Translations under genes and position numbers: made by a program
Shown here: piece by piece, positions 42,164 through 50,737 of the stretch
Layout of the letters: each line of letters opens with the position of its first letter
How positions within the stretch are numbered: the stretch's first letter is position 1
NCBI GenBank assembly: GCA_910576815.1
Contig: CAJTKA010000013.1
Coordinates: 1-64,000 of the forward strand
Length of the DNA: 64,000 bases
Direction of reading: 5' to 3'
From: an uncultured Lachnospiraceae bacterium
Lineage (GTDB): Bacteria > Bacillota > Clostridia > Lachnospirales > Lachnospiraceae
Notes under the pieces: generated by a model
Databases searched by the model: none
Seen by the model: only the letters and a program-made list of their open reading frames with translations
What the model was told of the DNA's origin: nothing

Positions 42164-43016
42164 TACCATTGTAACAGAAGAAATATCACACCGTTTCGCA
42201 ACGCACACGGTCCTTGACCATCTCTCCCTCAAGGTGCGGGAAGGGGAAGTTTTCGGCCTGTTGGGCCCCTCGGGCGCAGGAAAGACAACGCTCATCAAGA
42301 TCCTGACCGGACAGCTTACGCAGACTGACGGTCAGGCAACGCTATTCGGGACCGACACCCGAAAACTGAGGCAGGAGGAGCACGCCAAAATTGGTGCCAT
42401 GATGGACAATTTCGGTCTCTATGAGCGGCTGTCCGCCCATGATAATCTGACTTTTTACGCCCAGATCTATCAGATGCCCCGTCACACGATCCCCGATACA
42501 ACAGCGGATATCTTAAAGCGCATGGGTTTGTATGAAGCCAGAAAGACCGCAGTCTCAGGGCTTTCCAAAGGCATGAAAAACCGCCTGTCTCTGGCGAGGG
42601 CCCTGATGAACCATCCTCGGCTGCTTTTTCTGGATGAACCGACCTCCGGGCTGGACCCTGTCACGACGAGGGAAATCCATGCCATCCTGCGGGAGCAGAA
42701 GAAAAAAGGGACTACCATCTTTCTTACCACGCACAATATGTTTGAAGCCGAAAGCCTCTGCGACCATGTGGGGCTGCTCAGTAACGGCCACCTTATTGAA
42801 TACGGAGAACCAGCCGAAATTTGTCGCAAATACAATCATTTGAACAGATTGCAAATCACATTAAAAAATAACGATACCGTGTCATTGCCAAATGACAGCA
42901 CTGCTGCCGCACCGCTTGCAGGATACCTGGAAAAGGAAGCTATCTCTGCCATCCATTCGACGGAGCCAACGCTGGAAAGCGTATTTATCGAATTAACAGG
43001 AAAGGGGCTGGACTAA
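42156..43016 (+). CDS. ABC exporter ATP-binding protein
   Basis: A 286-residue ATPase. Walker A is GPSGAGKTT, the signature LSKGMKNRLSLA, Walker B LLFLDEPTSGLD, H-loop LTTHNM. Residues about 220-286 are the extension seen in drug and lantibiotic exporters (BcrA/NatA-like). It overlaps the DUF3021 gene and precedes a permease by one base. It is probably regulated by the upstream LytTR protein. Confidence 0.95.
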   Translation: MNDTIVTEEISHRFATHTVLDHLSLKVREGEVFGLLGPSGAGKTTLIKILTGQLTQTDGQATLFGTDTRKLRQEEHAKIGAMMDNFGLYERLSAHDNLTFYAQIYQMPRHTIPDTTADILKRMGLYEARKTAVSGLSKGMKNRLSLARALMNHPRLLFLDEPTSGLDPVTTREIHAILREQKKKGTTIFLTTHNMFEAESLCDHVGLLSNGHLIEYGEPAEICRKYNHLNRLQITLKNNDTVSLPNDSTAAAPLAGYLEKEAISAIHSTEPTLESVFIELTGKGLD

Positions 43017-43017
43017 A

Positions 43018-43716
43018 ATGAAACATGCGATTGCTATCTTTCAAAAACAATTGAAAGACACTGTAAAAAACAAAGCCGTTCTCATTCAATTTATCATGTT
43101 TCCAATCATGACACTCATTATGAACAATGCCATTCAAATCAATGAGCTGCCTGAGAATTTCTTTGTCCTGCTCTTTGCTTCCATGTACATAGGGATGGCG
43201 CCCCTGACCGCCATCTCCGCCATCATTGCGGAGGAAAAAGAGCAGAATACACTGCGGGTACTGCTAATGTCAAATGTAAAACCGGCCGCCTATCTGATTG
43301 GAGTCGGCAGTTATGTATGGCTTTCCTGCCTGCTCGGTTCGACGGTCATCTGTTTTGCGGGAAGCTACACGGCAAAGGAACGCTTCTTCTTTCTGCTCAT
43401 TATGTCCGTCGGTATCCTTGCGTCGCTGCTGCTCGGCGCTGCGATCGGTACTTTTAGCAAAACGCAGATGATGGCCACCTCGCTGATGGTCCCAACTATG
43501 ATATTTTTTTCATTCCTGCCCATGCTGTCCCTGTTTAATGATACGATAGCCAAAGTTGCAAAGTATACCTATTCCGAACAGATCCGCCTGGCGCTTTCTG
43601 GTATCAGCGATCCGCAGTCGTCCGGGGAAAAGACTCTCATCCTCATGGCAAATATGCTGCTTTTCGCCGGGCTGTTTCTTGCCGCCTATAAAAAGACATT
43701 ATCTGCCGATGCCTGA
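43018..43716 (+). CDS. ABC-2 type permease
   Basis: A 232-residue permease with six membrane segments, including LIMNNAIQ region, MAPLTAISAIIAEEKEQNTLRVLLMS (the conserved EEKEQNT loop), and a final LLFAGLFLAAYKK. It is the membrane part for the ATPase one base upstream. The full operon is LytTR, DUF3021, ATPase, permease, followed by a strong hairpin terminator. The cargo is unknown. Confidence 0.92.
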   Translation: MKHAIAIFQKQLKDTVKNKAVLIQFIMFPIMTLIMNNAIQINELPENFFVLLFASMYIGMAPLTAISAIIAEEKEQNTLRVLLMSNVKPAAYLIGVGSYVWLSCLLGSTVICFAGSYTAKERFFFLLIMSVGILASLLLGAAIGTFSKTQMMATSLMVPTMIFFSFLPMLSLFNDTIAKVAKYTYSEQIRLALSGISDPQSSGEKTLILMANMLLFAGLFLAAYKKTLSADA

Positions 43717-43727
43717 ACCCTTCAGCC

Positions 43728-43757
43728 AATCGGCGCAGGTTCTTTCCTGCGCCGATT
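43728..43757 (+). terminator. terminator hairpin of the LytTR-ABC operon
   Basis: AATCGGCGCAGG (43728-43739) pairs perfectly with CCTGCGCCGATT (43746-43757) around TTCTTT. It lies between convergent genes and may act in both directions. Confidence 0.8.
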
Positions 43758-43767
43758 CGTGTCCTCT

Positions 43768-44616
43768 CTACTCCTCCCCTATGATTCGATTCATCTGCTC
43801 GATGATTTCGCCTATCTTCCCCAAATCGATCTGCAGGCGTCCCTCATAAAGCTGAATACCAACCGTTCCCTGCAACGGGTAGATTCTGGGCATACCTCTC
43901 TCCTCAGCAAGATAGACGACCAAAACCTTCCTTTCGGGATCGATCACCCAATACTCCTTTACCCCCGCTTCCATATACTTCGCAAGCTTTGTCAGCATAT
44001 CTTTCTCTTTCGAGGAAGGAGAAATGACCTCCAGCACAAAATCCGGGGCGCCCAAAATACCGAAGTGTCTCACCTTTTTCGGATCGCACACAATAAGGAC
44101 GTCCGGCTGTATCATCGTTTTATTGTCACAGTCAAGCTGCACATCGACCGGCGAGACAGATGGAATGCAGTCCCCGCCGTTTTTCTCGATAAAATCACGA
44201 ATCTGTGCATAAACCAAACCAATGATCTGCTGATGTACGAACGACGGCGCCGCCATATCATAGAAATGACCGTCGATCAATTCCACCCGCCTGTCATCCG
44301 GCAGAGCATAGTAATCCTGCAGCGTATATTCTCCCAATCCGCGCAAGCTGACCCCATATTGAAGGGCGGGTTCTCTCAGCATATCAGGTCGTCTGCCTTC
44401 CACCTCGTACTCGTAGGCCTTGCCCGGATAGCGCTTCTCATCCCCGCGCAGAACTTTCTCAATGGCATCCAGCGTAGCCTTTCTGGGGTTTTTGCTCTCT
44501 CCCCGCAGTAGCTTTTGTAATGTTCCGACGGGCACGCCGCTGTATTCAGAGAGTTTCGCCACACTGTATCCCCGTTCTTCTTTGATTTTTAAAATATCCG
44601 CCAGCGTCATGCTCAT
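43768..44616 (-). CDS. XRE helix-turn-helix fused to Uma2-family nuclease domain
   Basis: A 282-residue fusion. Residues about 5-62 are a Cro/C1 helix-turn-helix (YSVAKLSEYSGVPVGTLQKLL). Residues about 95-265 are a Uma2 (DUF820) domain, a PD-(D/E)XK-like fold, with PDVLIVCDP and DFVLEVISPSSKEKDMLTKLAKY holding the expected Asp, Glu and Lys. The start is ATG at 44616. Uma2 proteins are restriction-like in fold but of unknown role. The gene is single and convergent with the ABC operon. Confidence 0.93.
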   Translation of the reverse strand: MSMTLADILKIKEERGYSVAKLSEYSGVPVGTLQKLLRGESKNPRKATLDAIEKVLRGDEKRYPGKAYEYEVEGRRPDMLREPALQYGVSLRGLGEYTLQDYYALPDDRRVELIDGHFYDMAAPSFVHQQIIGLVYAQIRDFIEKNGGDCIPSVSPVDVQLDCDNKTMIQPDVLIVCDPKKVRHFGILGAPDFVLEVISPSSKEKDMLTKLAKYMEAGVKEYWVIDPERKVLVVYLAEERGMPRIYPLQGTVGIQLYEGRLQIDLGKIGEIIEQMNRIIGEE

Positions 44617-44739
44617 ATTACGCCCCTCCCTTTTATCCTTTTTAATTATTATATATCCCTATTTATTACTTTTCAACCTTTTTGTTTTGATTGACACAAT
44701 CATTTGTAAAAAATGCTACTTTTTTCCTATTCTTCCTCT

Positions 44740-44766
44740 TAAGAAAAATTTACCCTTTGGCGATAT
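44740..44766 (+). promoter_or_regulatory. sigma-28-like promoter before DUF6033 gene 2
   Basis: TAAG (44740-44743), 15 bases, GGCGATAT (44759-44766). This is close to TAAA-N15-GCCGATAA. It precedes the gene start by 85 bases. Confidence 0.55.
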
Positions 44767-44851
44767 ATAGGATAAGAGGAGATTCCGTGTGATCTTCGGA
44801 CAGGTAAACGGACTTACAATATCATGAAACAAAGCTAAGGAGGGCAAGCAC

Positions 44852-45580
44852 ATGAACAATATGAACGGCATCGGCAGCTACAATGCGATGCAGAAAAACA
44901 TCTACAATTCCACCACGCAGAGCAGAAAGACAGAAAAGGCTGACGACAAGAAGACAAACGACACCAAAAAGACAACCAACAATTCCATACAGTTAAGCGA
45001 TAAAGCAAAGGCTCTGCTGCAGGAATTGAAGAAGACCTACAACAATGCAGACATTTATGTGGCTGAGTACGAGACCGAGGAGGAGGCTGCAGAGTATCTC
45101 TCCCGCGGTTCTAAGGATTTCAGCGTTCTGATCGATCCTGAGGAACTGGAGCGCATGGCCAATGACGAGGATGTAAAGAAGCAGAACCTCTCCCTTTTGG
45201 ATGAATCTCTGGGCAAACTCACCGAGATGAAGGAAGAATTAAAGGAAACCGGTCGCGAGGACGAAGTGGTGACCCTCGGCGTGAACATCGGCAAGGACGG
45301 AAAGGTATCCTACTTCGCTGAATTGGAAAAAGCCGGCGAGCGTCAGAAAGAATTCGTGGATAAAATCCGCGAAGATAAGAAAGAAGCAGCGAAAGAGGCT
45401 GAGGCTGAAAAGGCAGGAAAGGCGCAGGATAAATATAACTTCGAGCACAGCAAACGTGCTACTGTCACCGCAGACAGTGTGGAAGACCTCCTTGAGCAGA
45501 TCAAGAACTTTAACTGGGACAATGTAAAGGAAGAAACCTCGATTCCCATGCCCGGTAAGAATTTCGATTTCACAGTCTAA
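44852..45580 (+). CDS. DUF6033 family protein, second copy
   Basis: A 242-residue acidic protein. The start follows AAGGAGGG. The N-terminus MNNMNGIGSYNAMQKNIY and the later IQLSDKAKALLQELKK resemble the export region and helix of FlgM-type flagellar proteins. Residues about 88-155 are the DUF6033 core (FSVLIDPEELERMANDE, VNIGKDGKVSYF), shared with the protein at 4264-5478. A long charged helix follows. There is no signal peptide. With a sigma-28-like promoter it may be exported by the flagellar system; this is inference. It is a single gene with its own terminator. Confidence 0.75.
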   Translation: MNNMNGIGSYNAMQKNIYNSTTQSRKTEKADDKKTNDTKKTTNNSIQLSDKAKALLQELKKTYNNADIYVAEYETEEEAAEYLSRGSKDFSVLIDPEELERMANDEDVKKQNLSLLDESLGKLTEMKEELKETGREDEVVTLGVNIGKDGKVSYFAELEKAGERQKEFVDKIREDKKEAAKEAEAEKAGKAQDKYNFEHSKRATVTADSVEDLLEQIKNFNWDNVKEETSIPMPGKNFDFTV

Positions 45581-45590
45581 CCGATCGACA

Positions 45591-45631
45591 GATCGAACAA
45601 GTTCGATCGCGAGATCCGCTTCGCGGACTCG
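45591..45631 (+). repeat. two short palindromic hairpins after the DUF6033 gene
   Basis: GATCGAAC with GTTCGATC (45591-45608, 2-base spacer) and CGAGATCCGC with GCGGACTCG (about 45610-45631). They precede the strong terminator and resemble the hairpins found in gaps of the next operon. Confidence 0.6.
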
Positions 45632-45662
45632 GAATATAGAAATATTGTTACATCCCATAAAA

Positions 45663-45701
45663 GGACCGCTCTCCTGCGGCATCGCGGAGGGCGGTCTTTT
45701 T
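45663..45701 (+). terminator. intrinsic terminator of DUF6033 gene 2
   Basis: GGACCGC (45663-45669) pairs with GCGGTC (45691-45696), with an inner GC stem, followed by TTTTT. Confidence 0.9.
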
Positions 45702-45743
45702 GCGCGTATCAAACAGCATCTCGAGTCTGCTTATACGCTATCA

Positions 45744-47294
45744 TTAAAATCTCTTGATCTTCTTGGTCGTATTCTTCTCAAACTCCGTATCGCGAAGCTT
45801 CACGCTTGTGATGCGCTTGTAAAGCGGAGCCGTTTCATTATAATCATCCACGATCTTTCGGATCTCAGCTTCCACATCCTTGATTTTCTTTTTGGAAGCA
45901 TAGTCCATATCCGGGAAAACTTCCGCCTCGATCACGCCGTCCGCTTCCCGCACCAGCACTTCCTGCACAAGACGCGCGTTGCCGATCTTATTTTCCAGTT
46001 CCTCCGGCGATACGTTCTCACCGTTTGGCGTGATGATCAGATTCTTCTTCCTGCCTGTAAGGAACAGGAAGCCGTCCTCATCCACATAGCCCAGATCGCC
46101 TGTCCGCAGCCAGCCGTCCACTAAGGTCTCCGCCGTCTCCTCCGGCATCTTGTAGTAGCCCTGCATGACGCTTGTGCCCTTCACCCACAGCTCCTCATCC
46201 ACCACCTTCACTTCACAGTTTGGCATACACTTGCCGATGGAACCGTCCTTTTTCTCCTTCGGAGAATTGGTGCTGATCACGGGCGCACATTCCGTCATCC
46301 CGTACCCCTGATAGATGGTGATGCCGTACTTGGCAAACCGCTTTATGTAATCAGGGTTCAAGTACGCGCCGCCACTGCAAATGGTTTGAAACTGCTTGCC
46401 GAACACCTTGGCCTTTACAAGGGGTGCGGGAATCCAATCCGTTTCCTCCAGCTTCTTGGCAAAGGTCTCGATCATCAAAGGCACCATAAGGATGATATTG
46501 GGCTCAAATAACTTGATGTTTTTCAACACACGCAGCAGGGAATCGTTGATGCAAAGTACCGACCCCAAAGATGCCCCCTTAAGAACATCCATACTCAGGC
46601 AATAAGCGTGATGGATCGGCAGCACCGAGAGCAGTACCATGCCCGACTCGAAGCCCATATCCTGCGCCGTGGCATTCTCCGCCTGATTCCTGTGCGTGAG
46701 CATCACGCCCTTGCTCTTACCCGTGGTTCCCGAAGTGTACATGATGGTAGAAAGATCCTCGGGCTTTGGCTCAAAGGGAAAGCCCGGTTCCTGCCCTGCG
46801 ATCACTTCCTCAAAAAACAGCGTTCCCGCAGGAAGCTCTCCCGCCGTCTGCACAGACTCCGTTGTGATCCGATACTTTAGTTTAGGACATTTTTCAACAG
46901 ACATCTGTGCCATGGCCGTCCGCGCCTTATCAAACACGAGCACCGTCGCATCCGCCCTGTCAATGAGCTCGCACAGATCCTCCGCAGGGAGGTTTGCGTC
47001 CAGAGGAACCGCTACATTGCCGCCGTTTACCGTGCCGTAAAAAGTCACGATCCAGCCATAGGAGGTGTCTCCCACAATGGCCACATGAGCACCCTGCTCT
47101 CCCAGCTTCTCGATCGCTGCAGAAAACCGCTCGCTGTCATCCTTTAACTGACTGTAAGTCTTTGCTTTCACAACGGTCTCTCGCTTGCCGTTTTTGCCTT
47201 CTTGCTTTACCTTGTAGCGGATCGCATCCTGCGGCCCGTACTTTTCGGCTGCCTTGACCAAAAGTTCTCTGATGGTGCTGCTCATTTCAGCCAT
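45744..47294 (-). CDS. AMP-forming acyl/aryl ligase (fatty-acyl-CoA/ACP synthetase type)
   Basis: A 516-residue adenylating enzyme. Motifs are MYTSGTTGKSKGVMLTH, GYGMTECAPV, and TGDLGYVDEDGFLFLTGRKK; the catalytic lysine is near the end (KKIKRF). Start ATG at 47294 with a GGGAGG site. It activates a carboxylic acid, probably fatty, and could load the acyl carrier protein encoded directly upstream in the operon. It is the last gene of a five-gene cluster. The substrate cannot be told from sequence. Confidence 0.92.
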   Translation of the reverse strand: MAEMSSTIRELLVKAAEKYGPQDAIRYKVKQEGKNGKRETVVKAKTYSQLKDDSERFSAAIEKLGEQGAHVAIVGDTSYGWIVTFYGTVNGGNVAVPLDANLPAEDLCELIDRADATVLVFDKARTAMAQMSVEKCPKLKYRITTESVQTAGELPAGTLFFEEVIAGQEPGFPFEPKPEDLSTIMYTSGTTGKSKGVMLTHRNQAENATAQDMGFESGMVLLSVLPIHHAYCLSMDVLKGASLGSVLCINDSLLRVLKNIKLFEPNIILMVPLMIETFAKKLEETDWIPAPLVKAKVFGKQFQTICSGGAYLNPDYIKRFAKYGITIYQGYGMTECAPVISTNSPKEKKDGSIGKCMPNCEVKVVDEELWVKGTSVMQGYYKMPEETAETLVDGWLRTGDLGYVDEDGFLFLTGRKKNLIITPNGENVSPEELENKIGNARLVQEVLVREADGVIEAEVFPDMDYASKKKIKDVEAEIRKIVDDYNETAPLYKRITSVKLRDTEFEKNTTKKIKRF

Positions 47295-47320
47295 AATTTA
47301 CCTCCCTGTCTGAGCTGTTG

Positions 47321-47545
47321 CTACGAAATCTTTTCCAGATACTCCACCGCTTCCTGCACCGTGCGGATGCCTGCGGCTTCCTCCTGCTCGATCTCCACGT
47401 CGAAGGTATCCTCCACCTCACCAAGCATGCTCATAAAGTCAAAGGAAGAAAACCCGAGGTCTTCCATAAAACGGGACTCCGGCTTGATGTCCTCCTTCTT
47501 CACTTCCACATAGTTCGTAATGATTTCCGATAATTGATCAAACAT
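47321..47545 (-). CDS. acyl carrier protein
   Basis: A 74-residue carrier protein. The start at 47545 follows GGAGG. The phosphopantetheine site is GFSSFDFM near residue 33; the usual DSL is SSF here, with the second Ser the likely attachment point. Surrounding acid residues and three helices are typical. It sits between the condensation-type gene and the ligase. The variant motif suggests a dedicated carrier rather than the fatty-acid synthesis AcpP. Confidence 0.93.
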   Translation of the reverse strand: MFDQLSEIITNYVEVKKEDIKPESRFMEDLGFSSFDFMSMLGEVEDTFDVEIEQEEAAGIRTVQEAVEYLEKIS

Positions 47546-47563
47546 GTTTTTCCTCCTTACGGA

Positions 47564-47680
47564 GCATTTATGCGACGTAGCGACGTAAATATCAAATTTA
47601 CGTCTGCTATCTCCGACTTTGTGATGCTCCTCCACAAAGTCGCGTGTGAAAAATCAGCATATCAATGTGATTTTTCACAC
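47564..47680 (-). ncRNA. multi-hairpin element, copy B (condensation to ACP gap)
   Basis: Four hairpins in 117 bases: GCA-TTTA-TGC (47564-47573), GACGTAAAT/ATTTACGTC with loop ATCAA (47582-47604), CGACTTTGTG/CACAAAGTCG (47614-47642), GTGTGAAAAATCA/TGATTTTTCACAC (47644-47680). The last three span 99 bases, exactly as in copy C at 50137-50235, with stems that differ by paired changes. The RNA would be part of the operon transcript. Confidence 0.7.
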
Positions 47681-47693
47681 AGTCTCCTTTTTT

Positions 47694-49088
47694 CTATATC
47701 AGCTTTATGATATCACCAATTTTCAGATTTGGGTTCTCCGTTCCCTTAAACATGATCTTACACAGATAATAATAAAACTGTTCCAGCGTCTCACGGCTGA
47801 CGGCCGCCACCTGATGCTCAAAATTGAAATCCAGCCCGTTGTCGTCGGAACGGTGCATCACCGTCAGATACATGGCCTGAGTGGTCGCGCCGTTGGGATA
47901 CCACCTGGTCTTGTAGCGGATATCGCCGAGCTGATCTAAACCTTTCTCCTTCAAGGTCATCGGCTGATAGGTCAGAGACATCGGCTCATAGGTCGCGCCC
48001 TGCGGCGTGTTGTAGAGTTTGCTCCTGTAAGCGAAGTATTCCACCGGATTGTAATTGGTATGACGGAAGACTTCATTCTGTCCGTTACGGATCGCCAGGA
48101 TCCCTTCCATAAAAGTCTGGTCTTTCGACAGGATCGTGCGGAAGGGGAAAGAATGGATCCTCGTACCGCCCGACTTTTTCTCCATCAGAGTCGCCCGCCT
48201 CGCATAAGCCACATTGATGGACACATCGTCGTTGTCATTCATCTTTTGCAGATAAGTGCGGATGCCCATGATCAGCAGACACTGCAGGGAAACGTGCTGC
48301 TCTTCGCAGAAACGCATCAGCCGCTGCGTCGGCTCCTCCTCGAGATGGAAAATGTCGAGGGCGGAATCCACCTCGCGGGTCGCGGAAAAAGCCGCCCGCG
48401 TTCCGGGAAATTTCTTTCTTGCTTCCTCCAGCTGTGCCGGTCCCTTGATGCCGTTAAAGATCGGCTCTGACTCCGCGATCAGGTTTTGGAAATACTCTCT
48501 GTCTCTTGCCTGCGCCTTGCTCCCCGCCTCATAAGCCAGATCCTTTTCCAGCTGTTCGGTAAAGGAACGCATATCGAGCGGATAGTGGTACTCAAATTTA
48601 ACATTACAGTAAAGCTCGATCACGTCCCGCAGGAAACAGATCAGCGACTGCGCGTCCATCAGCATATGATCGCCCAGCACATAAAGGCCCTGACAGCCGT
48701 CGGGCGTCTTGATCATCACGACGCGGTTCATGGGGCCATCCTCTCTCTGAAAGGGCACCCGCGTCCACTGCGTCATGATCTCGGCAGCCTCCTCCATGGT
48801 TTTCCCCGTAAAGTCGACATACTCGATGTCACGTTCTTCCTTGTCCACCAGATACTGATACCACTGCTCTTCCTCTTTATCATAAGCAAAGCGCACCCGC
48901 ATAGACTCGCAGCGCTCGTATGCCTTATAAACCGCCCGCTTGAGCTCCTCGATGTCCAGCTCATACTCGATGGTCAGGCTGGTGCCGATGTTTACGACCT
49001 CCTTCTTAGGACAGAAATCCATATAGTAAATGTGGAATTTCTGCGCTACCGTCAGTGGATATGTCTTGTGCCCATTTCTTGTTTTCAT
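47694..49088 (-). CDS. condensation-domain-like acyltransferase
   Basis: A 464-residue protein of the condensation (chloramphenicol acetyltransferase-like) superfamily. The HHxxxDG motif appears as GDHMLMDAQS near residue 139: the second His and the Asp are kept, the first His and the final Gly are not. Two similar halves and an NVAYARRATLM segment are like free-standing NRPS condensation domains. It could join an acyl chain carried by the ACP to an amine or alcohol. Start ATG at 49088. It lies 33 bases after the hydrolase gene. Confidence 0.82.
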   Translation of the reverse strand: MKTRNGHKTYPLTVAQKFHIYYMDFCPKKEVVNIGTSLTIEYELDIEELKRAVYKAYERCESMRVRFAYDKEEEQWYQYLVDKEERDIEYVDFTGKTMEEAAEIMTQWTRVPFQREDGPMNRVVMIKTPDGCQGLYVLGDHMLMDAQSLICFLRDVIELYCNVKFEYHYPLDMRSFTEQLEKDLAYEAGSKAQARDREYFQNLIAESEPIFNGIKGPAQLEEARKKFPGTRAAFSATREVDSALDIFHLEEEPTQRLMRFCEEQHVSLQCLLIMGIRTYLQKMNDNDDVSINVAYARRATLMEKKSGGTRIHSFPFRTILSKDQTFMEGILAIRNGQNEVFRHTNYNPVEYFAYRSKLYNTPQGATYEPMSLTYQPMTLKEKGLDQLGDIRYKTRWYPNGATTQAMYLTVMHRSDDNGLDFNFEHQVAAVSRETLEQFYYYLCKIMFKGTENPNLKIGDIIKLI

Positions 49089-49121
49089 CTATTTTTTCCT
49101 TTCATCAACTCATCAACTGAA

Positions 49122-50096
49122 TCAACCCATCGTTTCCGCAATAAATTCCGTCAGTTCCTTCTCATAACTTTCCATATCCTTATAGTAGCTCTCCGCGTGG
49201 GCTGCCCCTTCCACGATCAGCTTGCGCTTCGGCGAAGCGCAGTGCTCATAGATCTCATCGCACATACTGCAGGGTACAAAGGTGTCCGCGCTGCCGTGGA
49301 TGAACAGAATCGACACCGTGGCCTTCTCCACTTCTCTTTTGGCATTGCACTCGTCCATCCCGTAGCCTGCCAGTCGGCGGTTCACCACATCCGCCCCGGG
49401 AATCACTGGGAAAGACGGCAAATGATACATACTATGCAGCACATGCGTGAATACTTCCTTCGGGGAGGTGAATCCGCAGTCGGAAACGATGCCCTTCACC
49501 TGCTCTGGAAGCGCCAGACCACTCAACATTAAAAGCGTCGCTGCTCCCATGGACGTCCCGTGGAGCAGTATTTCAACATCCTCTCCCAGTTCCTTGATCA
49601 CCCAGTCGATCCACACTAAGGCATCCTTTCTGTCAAGACAGCCAAAGCCTATATACTCGCCCTCGCTTAGTCCGTGCGCCCTGGCATCCGGCAGCAGCAT
49701 CGCAAAGCCACGCTTCTGATAGTAGTCCGAAAGGCCGATGTAATCCGCCAATCCCTGGCTGGTATAGCCGTGGAAGCAGATGACGATCTTTTTCTTTTCT
49801 GCTGCCTCCGTTGGGAAGTATGTTGCATGAAGCTTTAAGCCGTCATAGCTTTCCTGCCACAGATCGCTGTGGGGCCTTGCCAGCATAGCGGTCTTGCGCT
49901 CCTGGATCAAATCCATATACTGATTCCAGTCCGTGCCCGCCATCTTGATCGTACGCTCGGTCTTCGCCTTGCCACGCTTCATGGTGCGCCTGTAAAAATA
50001 GGCGATCTCCCCGCCTGTTGCCGCCGCCGCGATTCCGATTCCCGCTGCCGCCGCTTTCAGAAGCCCGTGACGTTTCTTTCCTGATTTTTTACCCAT
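49122..50096 (-). CDS. membrane-anchored alpha/beta hydrolase
   Basis: A 324-residue hydrolase. The start at 50096 follows GGGAGG. Residues about 11-32 form a membrane anchor (LLKAAAAGIGIAAAATGG), then an alpha/beta fold with IVICFHGYTSQG, nucleophile elbow HGTSMGAAT (Ser near 193), acid Asp in FIHGSADTFV and His in EGAAHAESY. Such proteins are lipases, esterases or thioesterases. In this cluster a thioesterase or lipid-trimming role is reasonable, but not shown. Confidence 0.9.
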   Translation of the reverse strand: MGKKSGKKRHGLLKAAAAGIGIAAAATGGEIAYFYRRTMKRGKAKTERTIKMAGTDWNQYMDLIQERKTAMLARPHSDLWQESYDGLKLHATYFPTEAAEKKKIVICFHGYTSQGLADYIGLSDYYQKRGFAMLLPDARAHGLSEGEYIGFGCLDRKDALVWIDWVIKELGEDVEILLHGTSMGAATLLMLSGLALPEQVKGIVSDCGFTSPKEVFTHVLHSMYHLPSFPVIPGADVVNRRLAGYGMDECNAKREVEKATVSILFIHGSADTFVPCSMCDEIYEHCASPKRKLIVEGAAHAESYYKDMESYEKELTEFIAETMG

Positions 50097-50114
50097 TACT
50101 ACCTCCCTGTCAGA

Positions 50115-50235
50115 GCAGTTTACTGCGATGACACGCGTCGAGAATCTCAAATTCTCGACTGCGATCAAGGCATATTTGAGGCTCTGACTCAAATTGCCGA
50201 TTGAAAAATAAGGTCATCAGACTTATTTTTCAATC
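50115..50235 (-). ncRNA. multi-hairpin element, copy C (SCP2 to hydrolase gap)
   Basis: Four hairpins: GCAG-TTTA-CTGC (50115-50126), GTCGAGAAT/ATTCTCGAC with loop CTCAA (50137-50159), GGCA-T-ATTTGAG/CTCAAAT-TGCC (50169-50198), GATTGAAAAATAAG/CTTATTTTTCAATC (50199-50235). The last three fill 99 bases as in copy B. The last arm runs into the SCP2 gene stop. Confidence 0.7.
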
Positions 50236-50625
50236 TTCAGCTTTCCCTCTTTTCGTTGCCTTTTTTATTTCTTTGGCTTCCTTTTTCACCTGCTTCTGTT
50301 TTGCCTCAATGATCTCTTTTAAGCGCAGTGCTTTCTCGATACTGCCCTCCACTTTAAGCTTCTGTGTGGTAAAGGCCCACACGGGATCCATCTCTCCCTC
50401 CGCGATTTTTACAAGTACTTCCGGCGCGCAGATGAATCTCGCATCCCTGTCATAATACTCATAGGGCTCCACAAAAAGCTCACCATCCTTTACTTCCACG
50501 TAGAAAGAACCGCCCGCCTCCTCGTCCTCGATATCAAACTCAAAAGCCAGATGCTCATGAATGTCGCTCACATCCGCTCCCATAAATCTTCCCTTAATGT
50601 CATAAAAAAAGTCTGCGTAAGTCAT
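50230..50625 (-). CDS. SCP2 sterol-binding domain protein
   Basis: A 131-residue protein. Residues about 1-100 are an SCP2 fold (LAFEFDIEDEEAGGSFYVEVKDG, ARFICAPEVLVKIAEGEMDPVWAF, KVEGSIEKALRLKEI), which binds lipids or acyl-CoA. The C-terminal 25 residues are a lysine-rich helix. It is the first gene of the five-gene operon behind the TetR-controlled promoter. A lipid carrier role fits the cluster. Confidence 0.88.
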   Translation of the reverse strand: MTYADFFYDIKGRFMGADVSDIHEHLAFEFDIEDEEAGGSFYVEVKDGELFVEPYEYYDRDARFICAPEVLVKIAEGEMDPVWAFTTQKLKVEGSIEKALRLKEIIEAKQKQVKKEAKEIKKATKRGKAED

Positions 50626-50737
50626 GATTTTCCTTCTCCTCCTCCCGGAAACCGCCGCTCCCGTCTTCTTTCATTATTTTCTTCATTTCTGCGCATGACC
50701 GAGTATATGGCAAGCAACGCGCAGACATAAATCTTGC

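Noticed and set aside
48486..49532. Plus-strand frame of 348 codons
   Set aside because: It lies antisense to the condensation-type and hydrolase genes, which have clear motifs on the minus strand.
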